Source of the DNA: Pseudomonas sp. Irchel 3E13
GTDB taxonomy: Bacteria > Pseudomonadota > Gammaproteobacteria > Pseudomonadales > Pseudomonadaceae
Length of the DNA stretch: 64,000 nt
Assembly (NCBI RefSeq): GCF_900187455.1
Contig: NZ_FYDX01000012.1
Coordinates: 32,402-96,401 of the forward strand
Direction: 5' to 3'
Below the pieces are notes generated by a model that saw only the letters and a program-made list of their open reading frames with translations, searched no databases and was not told the DNA's origin. How positions within the stretch are numbered: the first letter of the stretch is position 1; each line of letters opens with the position of its first letter. Below are positions 40,776 through 49,800 of the stretch, in pieces. The position numbers and the translations under genes were made by a program.

Positions 40776-41801
40776 TTATGCCAGCACCGGGTCTGCGCCC
40801 CAAGCGGCTCCAAACGCGTCTTTGGCAATGGTATGAACCACCACTCGCATCGCTTTATCTGCACGGTTGGTAAGTGCTTCACGCAACGCTTGCCCCATCG
40901 TAGAGGGGAAGGCTACTTGAGCATTTTTGTTGCTGCTGTAAGTAGCACCAATACGTGCCCAACGCAGCAGGGAGCGCGTGGAGAACGTAATAGTCAGGCC
41001 AGGCTGACCAGGCTTCAGTTCCATCTCGGGGTTGCCAATGTATTGCTTGCGCACATCGTTGGCGATGTCGACCATTTTTTCAAGGATGACCTTGTCTACC
41101 TTCGGCATCGTTGAAGTCATGATCAACATCTCTTCCTGCTTGCTCAAGTAAGGAACCTCAAGCATCCGGTACCGGTCCCAAGTCGCAATATTCTGCGCCA
41201 TGGTACCGCCGTGCAGGCCATGCTCATCACCCTGACCACGGGTGTTACTCGTAATGACCGCGCGGAAGTTTGGGTGAGGGTAGATGACTTCGCCGCCGTT
41301 CTCTGCGAGCACCAACGCACCACCTTCAAGCACCGCGTTAAGGCCTGCAAACACCGCTGGATCGAGAACATCAGCTTCGTCCAAGACGAATATTGCACCC
41401 TCCCGCATTGCTTTGGCCAAAGGGCCATAGCGGAACACGGTCCGCTGATCACCAGTAGCTAAATCACACTCAAGTCCAATGGACCCTACCAACTCCGGGA
41501 TTTCCATCCTTGAGTGAGCACTCACCTTACGAAACGGCCAGTTAAGCCTGGCCGCAATCTGCTCGAGCAAGGAAGTCTTACCAGAACCGGTAGGACCTAC
41601 GAGCGACAGAGCATCGCCACCTGGTGAGTAGAGAAAGTTCATTACCGGCATCCGCAGGTGAGTGCGGAAGAAGTAATGAGGATTGAGCGATGGAACAAGG
41701 TCCATCAAGTCGTGATCTGGAGGGAAGCCGGGAGCCATTACGCTTGCCTCGCTTCCAACAGTGCCAAACACGCTCATTGGGACAATTTCTTGAAAATTCA
41801 T
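40776..41801 (-). CDS. CobS/MoxR-type AAA+ ATPase
   Basis: A 341-residue ATPase with Walker A GPTGSGKTS near residue 70, Walker B AIFVLDEADVL near 135, a SNTRG sensor-1 segment near 183 and a sensor-2 STRSLLRWAR region near 290. It is of the type paired with VWA proteins (CobS/CobT, MoxR, NorQ). The partner candidates are the DUF3150 and VWA genes downstream. In SXT/R391 elements a cobS-like gene also follows bet and exo, which matches this order. Leader 26 and element D precede it. Confidence 0.85.
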   Translation of the reverse strand: MNFQEIVPMSVFGTVGSEASVMAPGFPPDHDLMDLVPSLNPHYFFRTHLRMPVMNFLYSPGGDALSLVGPTGSGKTSLLEQIAARLNWPFRKVSAHSRMEIPELVGSIGLECDLATGDQRTVFRYGPLAKAMREGAIFVLDEADVLDPAVFAGLNAVLEGGALVLAENGGEVIYPHPNFRAVITSNTRGQGDEHGLHGGTMAQNIATWDRYRMLEVPYLSKQEEMLIMTSTMPKVDKVILEKMVDIANDVRKQYIGNPEMELKPGQPGLTITFSTRSLLRWARIGATYSSNKNAQVAFPSTMGQALREALTNRADKAMRVVVHTIAKDAFGAAWGADPVLA

Positions 41802-41864
41802 GGTGCAACTCCAGTAAGAAGAGGCACCACTCCCCTTCTGGGGAATGGATGCCCCAGAGGGTTT
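41802..41864 (-). promoter_or_regulatory. Repeated leader 26
   Basis: G1 GGGGCAUC pairs with C3 GGUGCCUC (8 bp); GUGC-CUC/GAG-GCAC forms the hairpin over the start site. Confidence 0.72.
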
Positions 41865-41935
41865 AAGGTTTGCTGTTAGAACGAACAGCTGCGTTATCGC
41901 TCCATGCCGCATGGCGAGGAACAAATCCAGAAAGC
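41865..41935 (-). promoter_or_regulatory. Upstream RNA element D (GAUAA-CAGCUG)
   Basis: UUGUUCCUCG, hairpin CCAUG-CGG-CAUGG, then GCGAUAACGCAGCUG and the hairpin GCUGUU-CGUUCU-AACAGC. Where it differs from A-C the stem pairing is kept. Confidence 0.55.
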
Positions 41936-42002
41936 TCTGGTAAGGGCTGGCTTACCGCAGTTTTCTTGAGAGAGAAACCGAGGGCCGACTGGCCCCCGAT
42001 TT

Positions 42003-43019
42003 CTATATGCAAAATGCCTGAGTACCTCCGTCCAGGTCAACTGTTTCGGCCTCGAAAAGGTGCGCTAATGTCGCATCCGAAAGTGGCGTTTCAGAATCTA
42101 TCGTCATTCGAGAACGCTCAGACGCTGCTGCGCGAAACGCTCCCAAAAGACTCTCTGGGTAGTCCGGGTGAAGACTCGCAAAAAGATCCTTCCACCGCAC
42201 ATTACCCGCCTGCTGGTACCGGCAGATTCGAACGCCCTCCGCCTCAGCAAGCATGTGATCCCCCATGAGGGAAACAAGGCCTTTCTGAACGCCTTCCTTC
42301 TGCGACTTCAACAACTTCAACTCGGCCTCCAGCTCACTGACACGACGGTCAATTCTCCGGGCCTCGGCTGCATGCTTGACCCAATCCGCAAGCACTTCAC
42401 CCTCGGGGATGAAGAAATCGCGTAAGGGATCCTTTTCTGGCTCTGTATCAGAGACAACCAACGCCCAGAACTGGAGTGCCGCCCTGGTTATCAGCTTGAT
42501 CGCCGGGTCGCTACGAAGAATCTCGAAGACGATCGGCACCTGCCGGGTGTGGTAGAAAAGCAGAAAGCCCTTATCTGCCCCCGATACAGCCATCTGATGC
42601 TGGACTTGCCACCAGTAGAGCTTGTAGTGCGATGACAACTCGCCCTGGTTCTTAACCTCATCGAAGTTCGTGTCTGAGAGGACCTTTACTTCGACAGGAC
42701 GATTCTCCCCGTCCACACCATCAAAGCTTGCCCGGAGAACCGGGTGCGTTGACGATTGGCCGCAGAGCGGGAGCAGGACGGTATCGTAGCGATCCTGAAA
42801 CCAAGCGATAGCGTGCGGCTCAAGCATGATTGCCAGGCGAACCTGAGGAATCATTGAAATGTCGATAGAGGCAACCCTACCGGTCAATTCCGCCCACAAA
42901 CGCCACCGTGTTTTCTCGGGATGATGTCCCAGTATGACCGCGGTGGACGTTGCCGATATTCCTTCGTTTCGCCAGGCATGCCACTGAGGGCTCCGTTGGC
43001 GCAAGTTAATGACGTTCAT
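42003..43019 (-). CDS. exo: YqaJ/lambda-exonuclease-family nuclease
   Basis: A 338-residue recombination exonuclease. The N-terminal QRSPQWHAWRNEGISATSTAVILG is the family hallmark; the metal-binding residues lie in ASFDGVDG near residue 98 and VEVKV near 110. The C-terminal 100 residues contain a coiled-coil segment. It would degrade one strand of DNA ends to load the RecT-like annealing protein encoded just upstream. The start at 43019 has GGAGGCACG before it, in leader 27. Confidence 0.88.
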   Translation of the reverse strand: MNVINLRQRSPQWHAWRNEGISATSTAVILGHHPEKTRWRLWAELTGRVASIDISMIPQVRLAIMLEPHAIAWFQDRYDTVLLPLCGQSSTHPVLRASFDGVDGENRPVEVKVLSDTNFDEVKNQGELSSHYKLYWWQVQHQMAVSGADKGFLLFYHTRQVPIVFEILRSDPAIKLITRAALQFWALVVSDTEPEKDPLRDFFIPEGEVLADWVKHAAEARRIDRRVSELEAELKLLKSQKEGVQKGLVSLMGDHMLAEAEGVRICRYQQAGNVRWKDLFASLHPDYPESLLGAFRAAASERSRMTIDSETPLSDATLAHLFEAETVDLDGGTQAFCI

Positions 43020-43077
43020 CGTGCCTCCAGGTGAGGAGGAACCTGCCCCAAAGGGGCAAGGCCCCCTTTAGGGTTAG
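43020..43077 (-). promoter_or_regulatory. Repeated leader 27
   Basis: C1 CCCUAAA pairs with G2 UUUGGGG (7 bp); G1 GGGGGCCU with AGGUUCCU (8 bp); CCUCC-ucaccu-GGAGG hides the start site. Confidence 0.75.
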
Positions 43078-43086
43078 GTATCTTCA

Positions 43087-44262
43087 TCAAGCAGTCTTCT
43101 GTTGCTTTGCCTGGTACTCGGACTGCCCCTTACGGAACACTTTCTGAGCATGCTCGAGCAAGTCGCCTTTGAGTTGGGCATGAGCCCAATCGAAAGCACT
43201 TTGCCAAGCACCGGTGCGCATCGAACGATCGTGCACTTGCTGGATTCGCTCCATGAGCACCGCGTTTTCATCACGACCGGCCGATCGAGCGTTGGCCGTA
43301 CCTTCGGTTTGAATCGGGCCCTGGTTACGAGCCGGATCCTGGCGATGGTCGTAAACCTCCCCCGCCGACGCCGGCTCAGCACTAGGCTGAGGCTGCCCCA
43401 TTGGAGTTGGCTCATTCTCGTATACAGCCCCCCCGTGCAAGTTGACTACAGTGCCCTGGGAGGCCACCGAAGGACCATTCATCTCACGCGAAGCGGTATC
43501 CAGCGTAACGGGCGCACCCATGAACCCTTCACCACCTTCCTCGTTGAGATAGGAAATGACGTTATCCAGGACAGGGCTTGTCATTGGCCAGTACTTGCGG
43601 GCCGCTTTGATGCCCGTCTTGATCGCCATGGCGTCAAAGTGAGTATCCCAAGGGCCCTTCTTTTTGGTCGGGTCCGTGTTGGTCCAGGCACTCGACAACT
43701 GACGAGCAGCGTACACGTCTTCAGCGCTAACTGGATGAACCAGAAGCTTCCCGATCGACAGATAGGCCTTGACGTAAACCCCACGGAACTCGCCACGATC
43801 ATGCTTTGCGAGAAACGGATCGTAGATGTGGACTGGCTCGTCATTGGCACCGTTGTAGCTAAAGGTGTCGAGACTGTAGACAGAGCACGCAACAACCAGA
43901 TCAACCGCGCGGCTGTCAGTGGCGATCTTCATCAACCCCCGGTAGGAGATATCCGCGATCACCTTCCCTTCACGCGGCACCAGGTAGGCCAGCCCCATCG
44001 CAGGATTCAGCGTCAGACCCGAAGAGGCGATCTGCTGCATCGCCAAGGCGAAGCTGGGTTTATTGTTGATTGCAACTGACGCGAGATACGAATTGCCGAG
44101 CATAGCCTGGTAGGCATACAGCGCCTCTTGGGCAAAGGTAATTCGACTGTTCGTTGCCGCGACAATGCTTGCAAATTCCTGCTCCGTGCTTCTGACCAGT
44201 TGTGTGATCTGTTCAGGCGCGACGCCGGCTTGCTTACTAGAAACTTGTTTGCCATAAGCCAT
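43087..44262 (-). CDS. recT: RecT-family single-strand annealing protein
   Basis: A 391-residue RecT/Bet-type protein. The core (residues 30-250) has PSFALAMQQIASSGLTLNPAMGLAYLVPR and GLMKIATDSRAVDLVVACSVY, typical of the family; a basic segment (TGIKAARKYWPM) follows. The last 100 residues are polar. It anneals complementary strands with its exonuclease partner. Gene order ssb-recT-exo-cobS matches that of SXT/R391 elements. Start 44262 follows GGAGGUUGAA in leader 28. Confidence 0.9.
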   Translation of the reverse strand: MAYGKQVSSKQAGVAPEQITQLVRSTEQEFASIVAATNSRITFAQEALYAYQAMLGNSYLASVAINNKPSFALAMQQIASSGLTLNPAMGLAYLVPREGKVIADISYRGLMKIATDSRAVDLVVACSVYSLDTFSYNGANDEPVHIYDPFLAKHDRGEFRGVYVKAYLSIGKLLVHPVSAEDVYAARQLSSAWTNTDPTKKKGPWDTHFDAMAIKTGIKAARKYWPMTSPVLDNVISYLNEEGGEGFMGAPVTLDTASREMNGPSVASQGTVVNLHGGAVYENEPTPMGQPQPSAEPASAGEVYDHRQDPARNQGPIQTEGTANARSAGRDENAVLMERIQQVHDRSMRTGAWQSAFDWAHAQLKGDLLEHAQKVFRKGQSEYQAKQQKTA

Positions 44263-44326
44263 TTCAACCTCCAAGTATGAGAGGCGGAGGCAAACCCCAA
44301 ACGGGATTGGCACCCCGCGAGGGTTA
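44263..44326 (-). promoter_or_regulatory. Repeated leader 28
   Basis: AACCC pairs with GGGUU; G1 GCGGGG with C3 CUCCGC (6 bp); CCUC/GGAGG over the start site. Confidence 0.7.
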
Positions 44327-44359
44327 GTTGCTAGATTTCATTTAATGCTGAAGGTTTGG

Positions 44360-44848
44360 TTATCCCTTCCTAGAACGGTAATCGTCACCCTGCTGAGGGG
44401 CCGGGCGATGTGGAGCCTGTTGCGGACGCTGAGCCTGTTGGCGCGGAGCCTGCGGTGGCGCCTGATTGTAGTTGTCACGCGGTGCACCGCTGTCCTGGTT
44501 CTGCGGACGGCCGCCGAGTAACTGCATGGTGCCTTGCATGTCAACTATGATCTCAGTGGTGTAACGCGTGATGCCGTCCTTTTCCCACTCACGGGTCTGA
44601 AGTTTGCCTTCGATGTACACCTGAGAACCCTTACGAAGGTACTCACCGGCGATTTCGGCAACCTTGCCGAACATCGAAACGCGGTGCCATTCGGTTCGCT
44701 CTACCTTCTGGCCAGTCTGCTTGTCTGTCCACTGCTCACTCGTAGCCAAGCTGAGATTTGTTACCGCATTGCCGTTGGGCAAGTAGCGGACTTCTGGGTC
44801 TTGGCCACAGGTGCCAACGATGATTACTTTGTTTACGCCACGAGCCAT
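44360..44848 (-). CDS. ssb: Single-stranded DNA-binding protein
   Basis: A 162-residue SSB. The OB-fold covers residues 1-110 (VNKVIIVGTCGQDPEVRYLPNG, then EWHRVSMFGKVAEIAGEYLRKG). The tail is Gln/Pro-rich and ends DDYRSRKG; the acidic DDDIPF-type tip that recruits host partners is missing. The start at 44848 is set by GUGGAGUGAACGAC; a GTG nine bases upstream is an alternative. It probably coats the single strand entering during conjugation and works with RecT. Confidence 0.93.
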   Translation of the reverse strand: MARGVNKVIIVGTCGQDPEVRYLPNGNAVTNLSLATSEQWTDKQTGQKVERTEWHRVSMFGKVAEIAGEYLRKGSQVYIEGKLQTREWEKDGITRYTTEIIVDMQGTMQLLGGRPQNQDSGAPRDNYNQAPPQAPRQQAQRPQQAPHRPAPQQGDDYRSRKG

Positions 44849-44912
44849 GTCGTTCACTCCACATTGATTCGGGGCGCACCTCCCCTCAAGGGTCGAATGC
44901 CCCTGGGGGGTT
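44849..44912 (-). promoter_or_regulatory. Repeated leader 29
   Basis: G1 GGGGC pairs with C3 GCCCC (5 bp); C1 is longer (CCCCCC). Weaker than most copies. Confidence 0.55.
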
Positions 44913-45077
44913 GTAAGGAATGCTGGGAAAGGCAGTCCAGCTACTGCATCCGAAGGTCAGCAATGACCATCAGGAATTCAGGAATGGGGTTCAGAAGATT
45001 CTTTTCAGTGGGCTCAGTGCAAGGCCACTGAAAAGAAGCTTCAAGGGGGAGTCACCTCCCCCGGCTATCGGTGGAAT
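44913..45077. other. Gap with two 3' hairpins
   Basis: GGGGGAG/CTCCCCC (45045-45062) and the 13-bp stem TTCTTTTCAGTGG/CCACTGAAAAGAA (44999-45037) follow the stop of the gene ending at 45078. Neither ends in a U-tract. Confidence 0.55.
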
Positions 45078-45269
45078 TTACATCGAGATCCCGATTTCCG
45101 CGGTTTCGGGAAGAATCCTGTTGTGTACGGCCCACCGCTTAACGTAGCGGATGTCCATCACCTCAGGAGTCACCGTCTGGGCGATATTGTCAGGCACACG
45201 TACCGTCTGACCGCCTAGCAGTAGCTCTTGTAATTCCATTAGATAGAAAGCTTGTGTTGGATATTGCAT
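45078..45269 (-). CDS. Unknown 63-residue protein
   Basis: Short protein with a helical N-terminus (AFYLMELQELLLGG); GAGGAACCCUCC precedes the ATG. It lacks a standard repeated leader and has instead an 18-bp hairpin. No family was recognised. Confidence 0.6.
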   Translation of the reverse strand: MQYPTQAFYLMELQELLLGGQTVRVPDNIAQTVTPEVMDIRYVKRWAVHNRILPETAEIGISM

Positions 45270-45283
45270 GGAGGGTTCCTCGC

Positions 45284-45332
45284 CAGGTGGTCCACCAAAG
45301 CTCTCGGCCAGAGGGCTTTGGTGGACCACCTG
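45284..45332 (-). repeat. 18-bp perfect hairpin upstream of 45269
   Basis: CAGGTGGTCCACCAAAGC/GCTTTGGTGGACCACCTG, 13-nt loop, ending 14 nt before the start codon. It also contains the palindrome GGTGGTCCACC. It takes the place of a repeated leader. Confidence 0.85.
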
Positions 45333-45384
45333 ACGGGGCGGCCCTTGCAGCACTGCCCACTCCAAGAGTGGGCAGTCCATCAGC

Positions 45385-45690
45385 TCAGAAGCTCAACTTG
45401 ATGTTGAGCCGCTCGAAGGTCGGCTTGTCATAGACCGAGTAATCGATCGATTTCGGAAGCCGATTAGTGCGGGTGGCGCCACGCAATGCGAGGCAGTCCT
45501 GGGCGCTAAGCCCGAGCGAAGCAGTTGCTGCTTTTGCATGCGCGGCCTGGGGAGGCGACGCAGACAGATCATCTACTTTCTCATTACCAAGCTTCGGATC
45601 CTGGCGAGGAACGACTTTCTTGGAACGAGTTAGGTAGAAGTAGAGGACAACAGCCAGCAGAATGAGCACCACGATAGGGGCATTATTCAT
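45385..45690 (-). CDS. Single-pass membrane protein
   Basis: A 101-residue protein with an N-terminal anchor (residues 4-23, VVLILLAVVLYFYL) and a soluble basic tail. GGAGAGCAA precedes the ATG; its start overlaps the stop of the 43-residue gene upstream. No family was recognised. Confidence 0.65.
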   Translation of the reverse strand: MNNAPIVVLILLAVVLYFYLTRSKKVVPRQDPKLGNEKVDDLSASPPQAAHAKAATASLGLSAQDCLALRGATRTNRLPKSIDYSVYDKPTFERLNIKLSF

Positions 45691-45818
45691 TTGCTCTCCT
45701 CCACGTTAGCCATTACATGGCAGACGAAAGAAGTGAAAGCATGACCGGTGTCTGGGGACTGGACCATGGCCATCCGCGCGAGGGCGGAAAGGATGGTAGA
45801 GATAAAAGCAGTTTTCAT
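45687..45818 (-). CDS. Unknown 43-residue protein
   Basis: First gene of the 26-kb minus-strand series; overlaps the membrane protein gene (ATGA). Its N-terminus MKTAFISTILSALARMAMV is weakly hydrophobic. It follows leader 30. Confidence 0.55.
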   Translation of the reverse strand: MKTAFISTILSALARMAMVQSPDTGHAFTSFVCHVMANVEESK

Positions 45819-45877
45819 GGAGGCCTCCAAAAGAAAGAGGAACCTCCACCCCAAAGGGATAGAAGCCCCTCTGGGTA
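45819..45877 (-). promoter_or_regulatory. Repeated leader 30
   Basis: C1 CCCAGA pairs with G2 UUUGGG; G1 GGGGCUUCU with GGAGGUUCC (9 bp with G-U). The start site lies in GGAGGCCUCC. Confidence 0.68.
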
Positions 45878-46044
45878 TGATCACAACCGCGAATCGTGAT
45901 CGATTAAGTGCTGGGTATAGTGCCCAGCTTCACATAACCCCAGCAGGTAGAACCCGCTAGGACAACACTCAAGCACATGCTTGGGTGGTGATTAGATTCG
46001 AGCATAACTGCCCTTTTCTCGGGTGTAAAGCGACCAGGCCAGTT

Positions 46045-46070
46045 TCTGACCCCATCAAAGGGTCAGATTC
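46045..46070 (+). promoter_or_regulatory. Palindromic upstream element, copy 1
   Basis: TCTGACCC-CATCAAA-GGGTCAGA then TTCAACC, ending 61 bp before the start at 46131. A second copy stands 61 bp before the dsbC gene in the same relative orientation. Confidence 0.6.
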
Positions 46071-46130
46071 AACCTACCTGGTGTGTCCCAGGGAATATTG
46101 TGAAGGCTCCCCAACCCAAGGATCCCAACA

Positions 46131-46784
46131 ATGGCAAACGGACACGATTTCAAACCCGAAGGCACCTACTCCAACGCGACCCTCGAGTCGACCTACACCC
46201 TCTGCACTGAACAAGCCCAGCGTGTTCATCGACGGTGCTTCGAAGGGGCGGCCCGTGCCCTGTTCACCGTGGACGTGGTCGCACGCGCCATGTCTCAATC
46301 GAACAAGGCGTTTAACTACGACGAAGTCATCAACGCTGTCGGAACGATGATGGTGAACCTGGAAACCGAAATCATCAAAGAACGCGACCGTTACACGCAC
46401 ATGATCGTCGCGGCCGGCCAAGAAGGCGTGGTTGCCAGGTTCGACAACGCCCAAGAGTACAAATTCACCGTATCGACGCCGGCCATCATGCGATTCGCGC
46501 AGATCATCCAGGCGTTTGACCAGATGCTGGTCCAGGCCCAAACTGCCTGGCTGCTCTGCATTCTGCCGTCGGACAAAAACAGCCTGGTGGCAAACGAGCG
46601 TATGCGTCAGGTGATGAAAGTCATCCGCAAACTGCAGAACATGGCCAGCGAAGCTCGCAAGAAGGCTCGCAAGGAGCCGACCGCATCCGACATCGCGAAA
46701 ACCCTCGGTGACGCCGCGGAAGAATCAGAAGTTGACACCTCGACGGCGAAAGCGATCGCTGAAGAAGAAGAGCAAGCCGCATAG
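46131..46784 (+). CDS. Possible DUF1845/AcaB-like protein
   Basis: A 217-residue protein on the opposite strand to its neighbours. Residues 115-175 (STPAIMRFAQIIQAFDQMLVQAQTAWLLCIL, then RQVMKVIRKLQNMA) resemble the DUF1845 domain found in integrative-element proteins and in AcaB, an activator in IncC plasmids. The tail is very acidic. The family call is by eye. If right, it may control transfer genes. A possible operator lies upstream. Confidence 0.45.
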   Translation: MANGHDFKPEGTYSNATLESTYTLCTEQAQRVHRRCFEGAARALFTVDVVARAMSQSNKAFNYDEVINAVGTMMVNLETEIIKERDRYTHMIVAAGQEGVVARFDNAQEYKFTVSTPAIMRFAQIIQAFDQMLVQAQTAWLLCILPSDKNSLVANERMRQVMKVIRKLQNMASEARKKARKEPTASDIAKTLGDAAEESEVDTSTAKAIAEEEEQAA

Positions 46785-46808
46785 CCTGCAACTCTAAATG
46801 AAAATGAA

Positions 46809-46835
46809 AAGGCGCCAATATGGCGCCTTTCTTTT
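46809..46835. terminator. Bidirectional terminator between 46784 and traN
   Basis: AAAGGCGCC-AATAT-GGCGCCTTT with T-rich sequence on both sides. Confidence 0.8.
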
Positions 46836-49800
46836 TACTGTGAGAATTTACCCCTTAGTTTGTCTTCAGCCTCTTTTCGAGAGGCCCCAAAATCGTGGTC
46901 CTCTAGCCGGTCCTCATTTCGCTCTAGCGTGTTCTTCCGATCACCAGTGATGTTCAGGGCAGTGCCCGACCCTGTGAGATTCTCAAGAGTTGACTTCGAC
47001 ACCGTCGGGTAGAAGTTGGTTACCTGAAGCAGTCCAATCCACTCCGAAATGTCGATCTTGGACCAATCGAGCTTACTGAGGTCCTCGACCTCCAAACCCT
47101 CGCACGTTGGGTTCTCTGCCTCGCCCCAACTTTTGCCCAATTGAGGCCTCGCTTGCTCCTGGACGATTCGCCCAAGTGGAGAGTTGAAGCAGCAGTAGGA
47201 TTCACGCTTCTCAATGCAGCCAAAAGCCGACTTCGATGCGCAGTAGCTACCGACAAAGTGACAAACCTGAGTCTCTTTTTTGGCCCCAAGCTCGAACTCT
47301 TCCGGCTCGCACTCATAGATGATCTGCACCAGGATATTGGCGATCTGGTAGATCAGATAGGCAATCATCACCACCGAGACCACGGACGCAAGGCTAGAGG
47401 CCCAAGTCGCGTTTGCAGCGGGTGTCACCGCTCCTGTAGCAGCGTCAGTCGTAGCATAGGCAACATCACTGGCACCGTTGGCTGCAAATCCACTGGCAAA
47501 GACCATATTCGCAGCGGCAGGGCCAAACGTCTGCGCCGTCCAGTTCGCGGCATAGTTCATCATCTGCTGCTTGAAAGCACCGATGACGCCAAGCTGGGCG
47601 GCGTTGGTGATGGCAGCGTTGGTCGCGCCGGCCGCACTCCACGCAGCATCCCAACCGCTGGAAACCAACGTTTTACTGAAGGCCCAGGCGCTTTCAAGGG
47701 TCGGGGCATAATCGATGATACCGACCTTCTCGCTCAGCTGGATCGTGTTGTAGACAAGGGACACATAGTCCATGACCGAAATCCCATCGGGCGCCTCACA
47801 ACAATCCACCCAACCACCGACCGCCTTCTTACATTCCATCGCCTCGCCTTTCCAAACCTTGCAGGTGTGGTCGGACGTCGTGCCTGTGGGGTCATCGCCA
47901 CAGTCAAGATCATGCTCTGCAAATTGAGCTATCTGCAGGGCTGCTGCTGCATAGGCGAATTCGGTGGATTTCTCATCTACCGGGTTGAAGCACTCTGTCC
48001 CAAGGCAACGCACGGGCCCGTCGCACTGATAGGAAGAACTTGTCTCAGTAGCAGGAACTTCGACCTCATATCCACAGTCCCATACCTCCTCAGTTACATA
48101 ACACTGGCCAGAGCTACCAGTTGCCCCTGAAACGCATTTCTGAGAAATGAAGCCACACGACTTATCATCCTCGAACTTCTGGCATGAGTTAAGATTTATA
48201 CCCCCTTTAACACACTCACCTTCCACCTTTAGGTTAAGTGCCAGCTTATCAAAGCCCATTACTGGAGCCGGAAGCATAGCATTATACATTTCGTCGCCTG
48301 GACAAACTTGAATTCCGTTAAGTGGCAGGCAGCCCGAAGTAACGCCCTTTGTAACCGAGACACTTCCACCAGTTTCACATTGTCCGTTCTGAATCTTATT
48401 GGCAGCATCGATACAGAATTGCGGACCGTAGCTCTCAGCATTAACCCGGACAACCTTAAACCTGAATTCATGCGCATAGAATGAACCCGGCGTGCCACCA
48501 CCAGTGTCTTGGATGTCGGCCACCATCTTTAGTCCGTTCTCACATGTAGGCATCTGGACAATATTTACAGAGTCAGACACCAGCGTATTAGGAGCAAATT
48601 TGTGCCCATTCCAAATACCAATAGAAGAAACGGCAATTTTCTGGGGGAGTGACTTTCCGCCAGGGCCACCTTTACAGATCGCATCGAAAGTGACTTTGTC
48701 AATTGAGCTATCCGTGCGCAGCGCACTCGTTGTGTTAGCGAAAGAGCTTGCGAGAAAATCAACCACTACACGATTATTCTCACCCGCTCCAGGTTTATCC
48801 TCAACAGCAACCTTTGCGGCAAATGGAACTTCAATGACGTTAAGGCTATGAGTGACTGAGCATATTTTGTCTGAGTTTACGGGGCACTGCTGCTGTCCCT
48901 GTGCATCTGTGTAACAATCCATTTGACCTTTGTAAAAATTACACTGGTTATCAATTGTCACTTCTTGGCATAACGGGGAGACACCTGGAACTGGTGAGTT
49001 TTCAAATGAGCTCTCACATACAGAAACACCATTAATCACCGCACAGCCGTCGTCAGACACCGCAGGCATCTTGGTGCAAACGAAATTACCTTCGCACGCA
49101 CCGTCCTTTACGCTGGCAAGCGCGTCCAATGCTTCTTGCGGGTACCATTTTTCATCACTAATTACTTTGGTCGGGTCATAGTGAACGCGCATTTTGGCAT
49201 AGGCTTCACCTGAGCCGGTAACAGACGCTCGTATTTTGAACTGAAGAACACCCTTTTGTTTCACAATGGAGGTCATGTCAACATCGGGGTTTGCCGCCCA
49301 GTCTGTAGCGAGCTCACATTTACCGGCTGTTTCCGGTGGGAAGAGTCCATTCGGCCCAGACCACACCTTCGTACCACCAACCCAAACCTGCATGTAGTCA
49401 TCCCACTTCGCATAAACTAGCTTTGCATCGATGACAGCCTCAGGCTTGATGACTTCGAACTCCATTTGATTTTCATATATCATGCAATAGCCAGACCAGT
49501 AGTTGTCCCCAACTTGACCAAGCCAGATGTCAACACAGCCAGTACCACAGGACTGAATGTTTGTAGGACCGGATGCATACCTGATCACACCCGCATCGTA
49601 ATCGTGTTTCAAAACAAAATTCCCAGAGCGATCTGTCACTCGCTCACAGGTTTTCATCTGAGAAACGTGCTTAGTCATTGTTGTATTCTTGACATCTACT
49701 ACCTGCTTACAATCAGAGAATTCTTTATTGAAAACGTCTTGATTGTCGATTGCCTTGTCAGTATTGGTCCACAATGGGTCATTGGCAAGGCTTGGCCGAG

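Noticed and set aside
21071..45877. Integron-like cassette array (same-direction small genes separated by structured repeats)
   Set aside because: The repeats contain ribosome-binding sites at the 5' side of genes, lack the paired core sites of attC, and the recombinase present is not IntI-like and is far away.
21071..45877. CRISPR array or REP-type repeats
   Set aside because: The units are not identical, are spaced by whole genes and show compensatory base changes as an RNA would.
21071..45877. G-quadruplex elements
   Set aside because: Each leader has only two long G-runs plus GGAG, and C-runs complementary to them favour ordinary helices.
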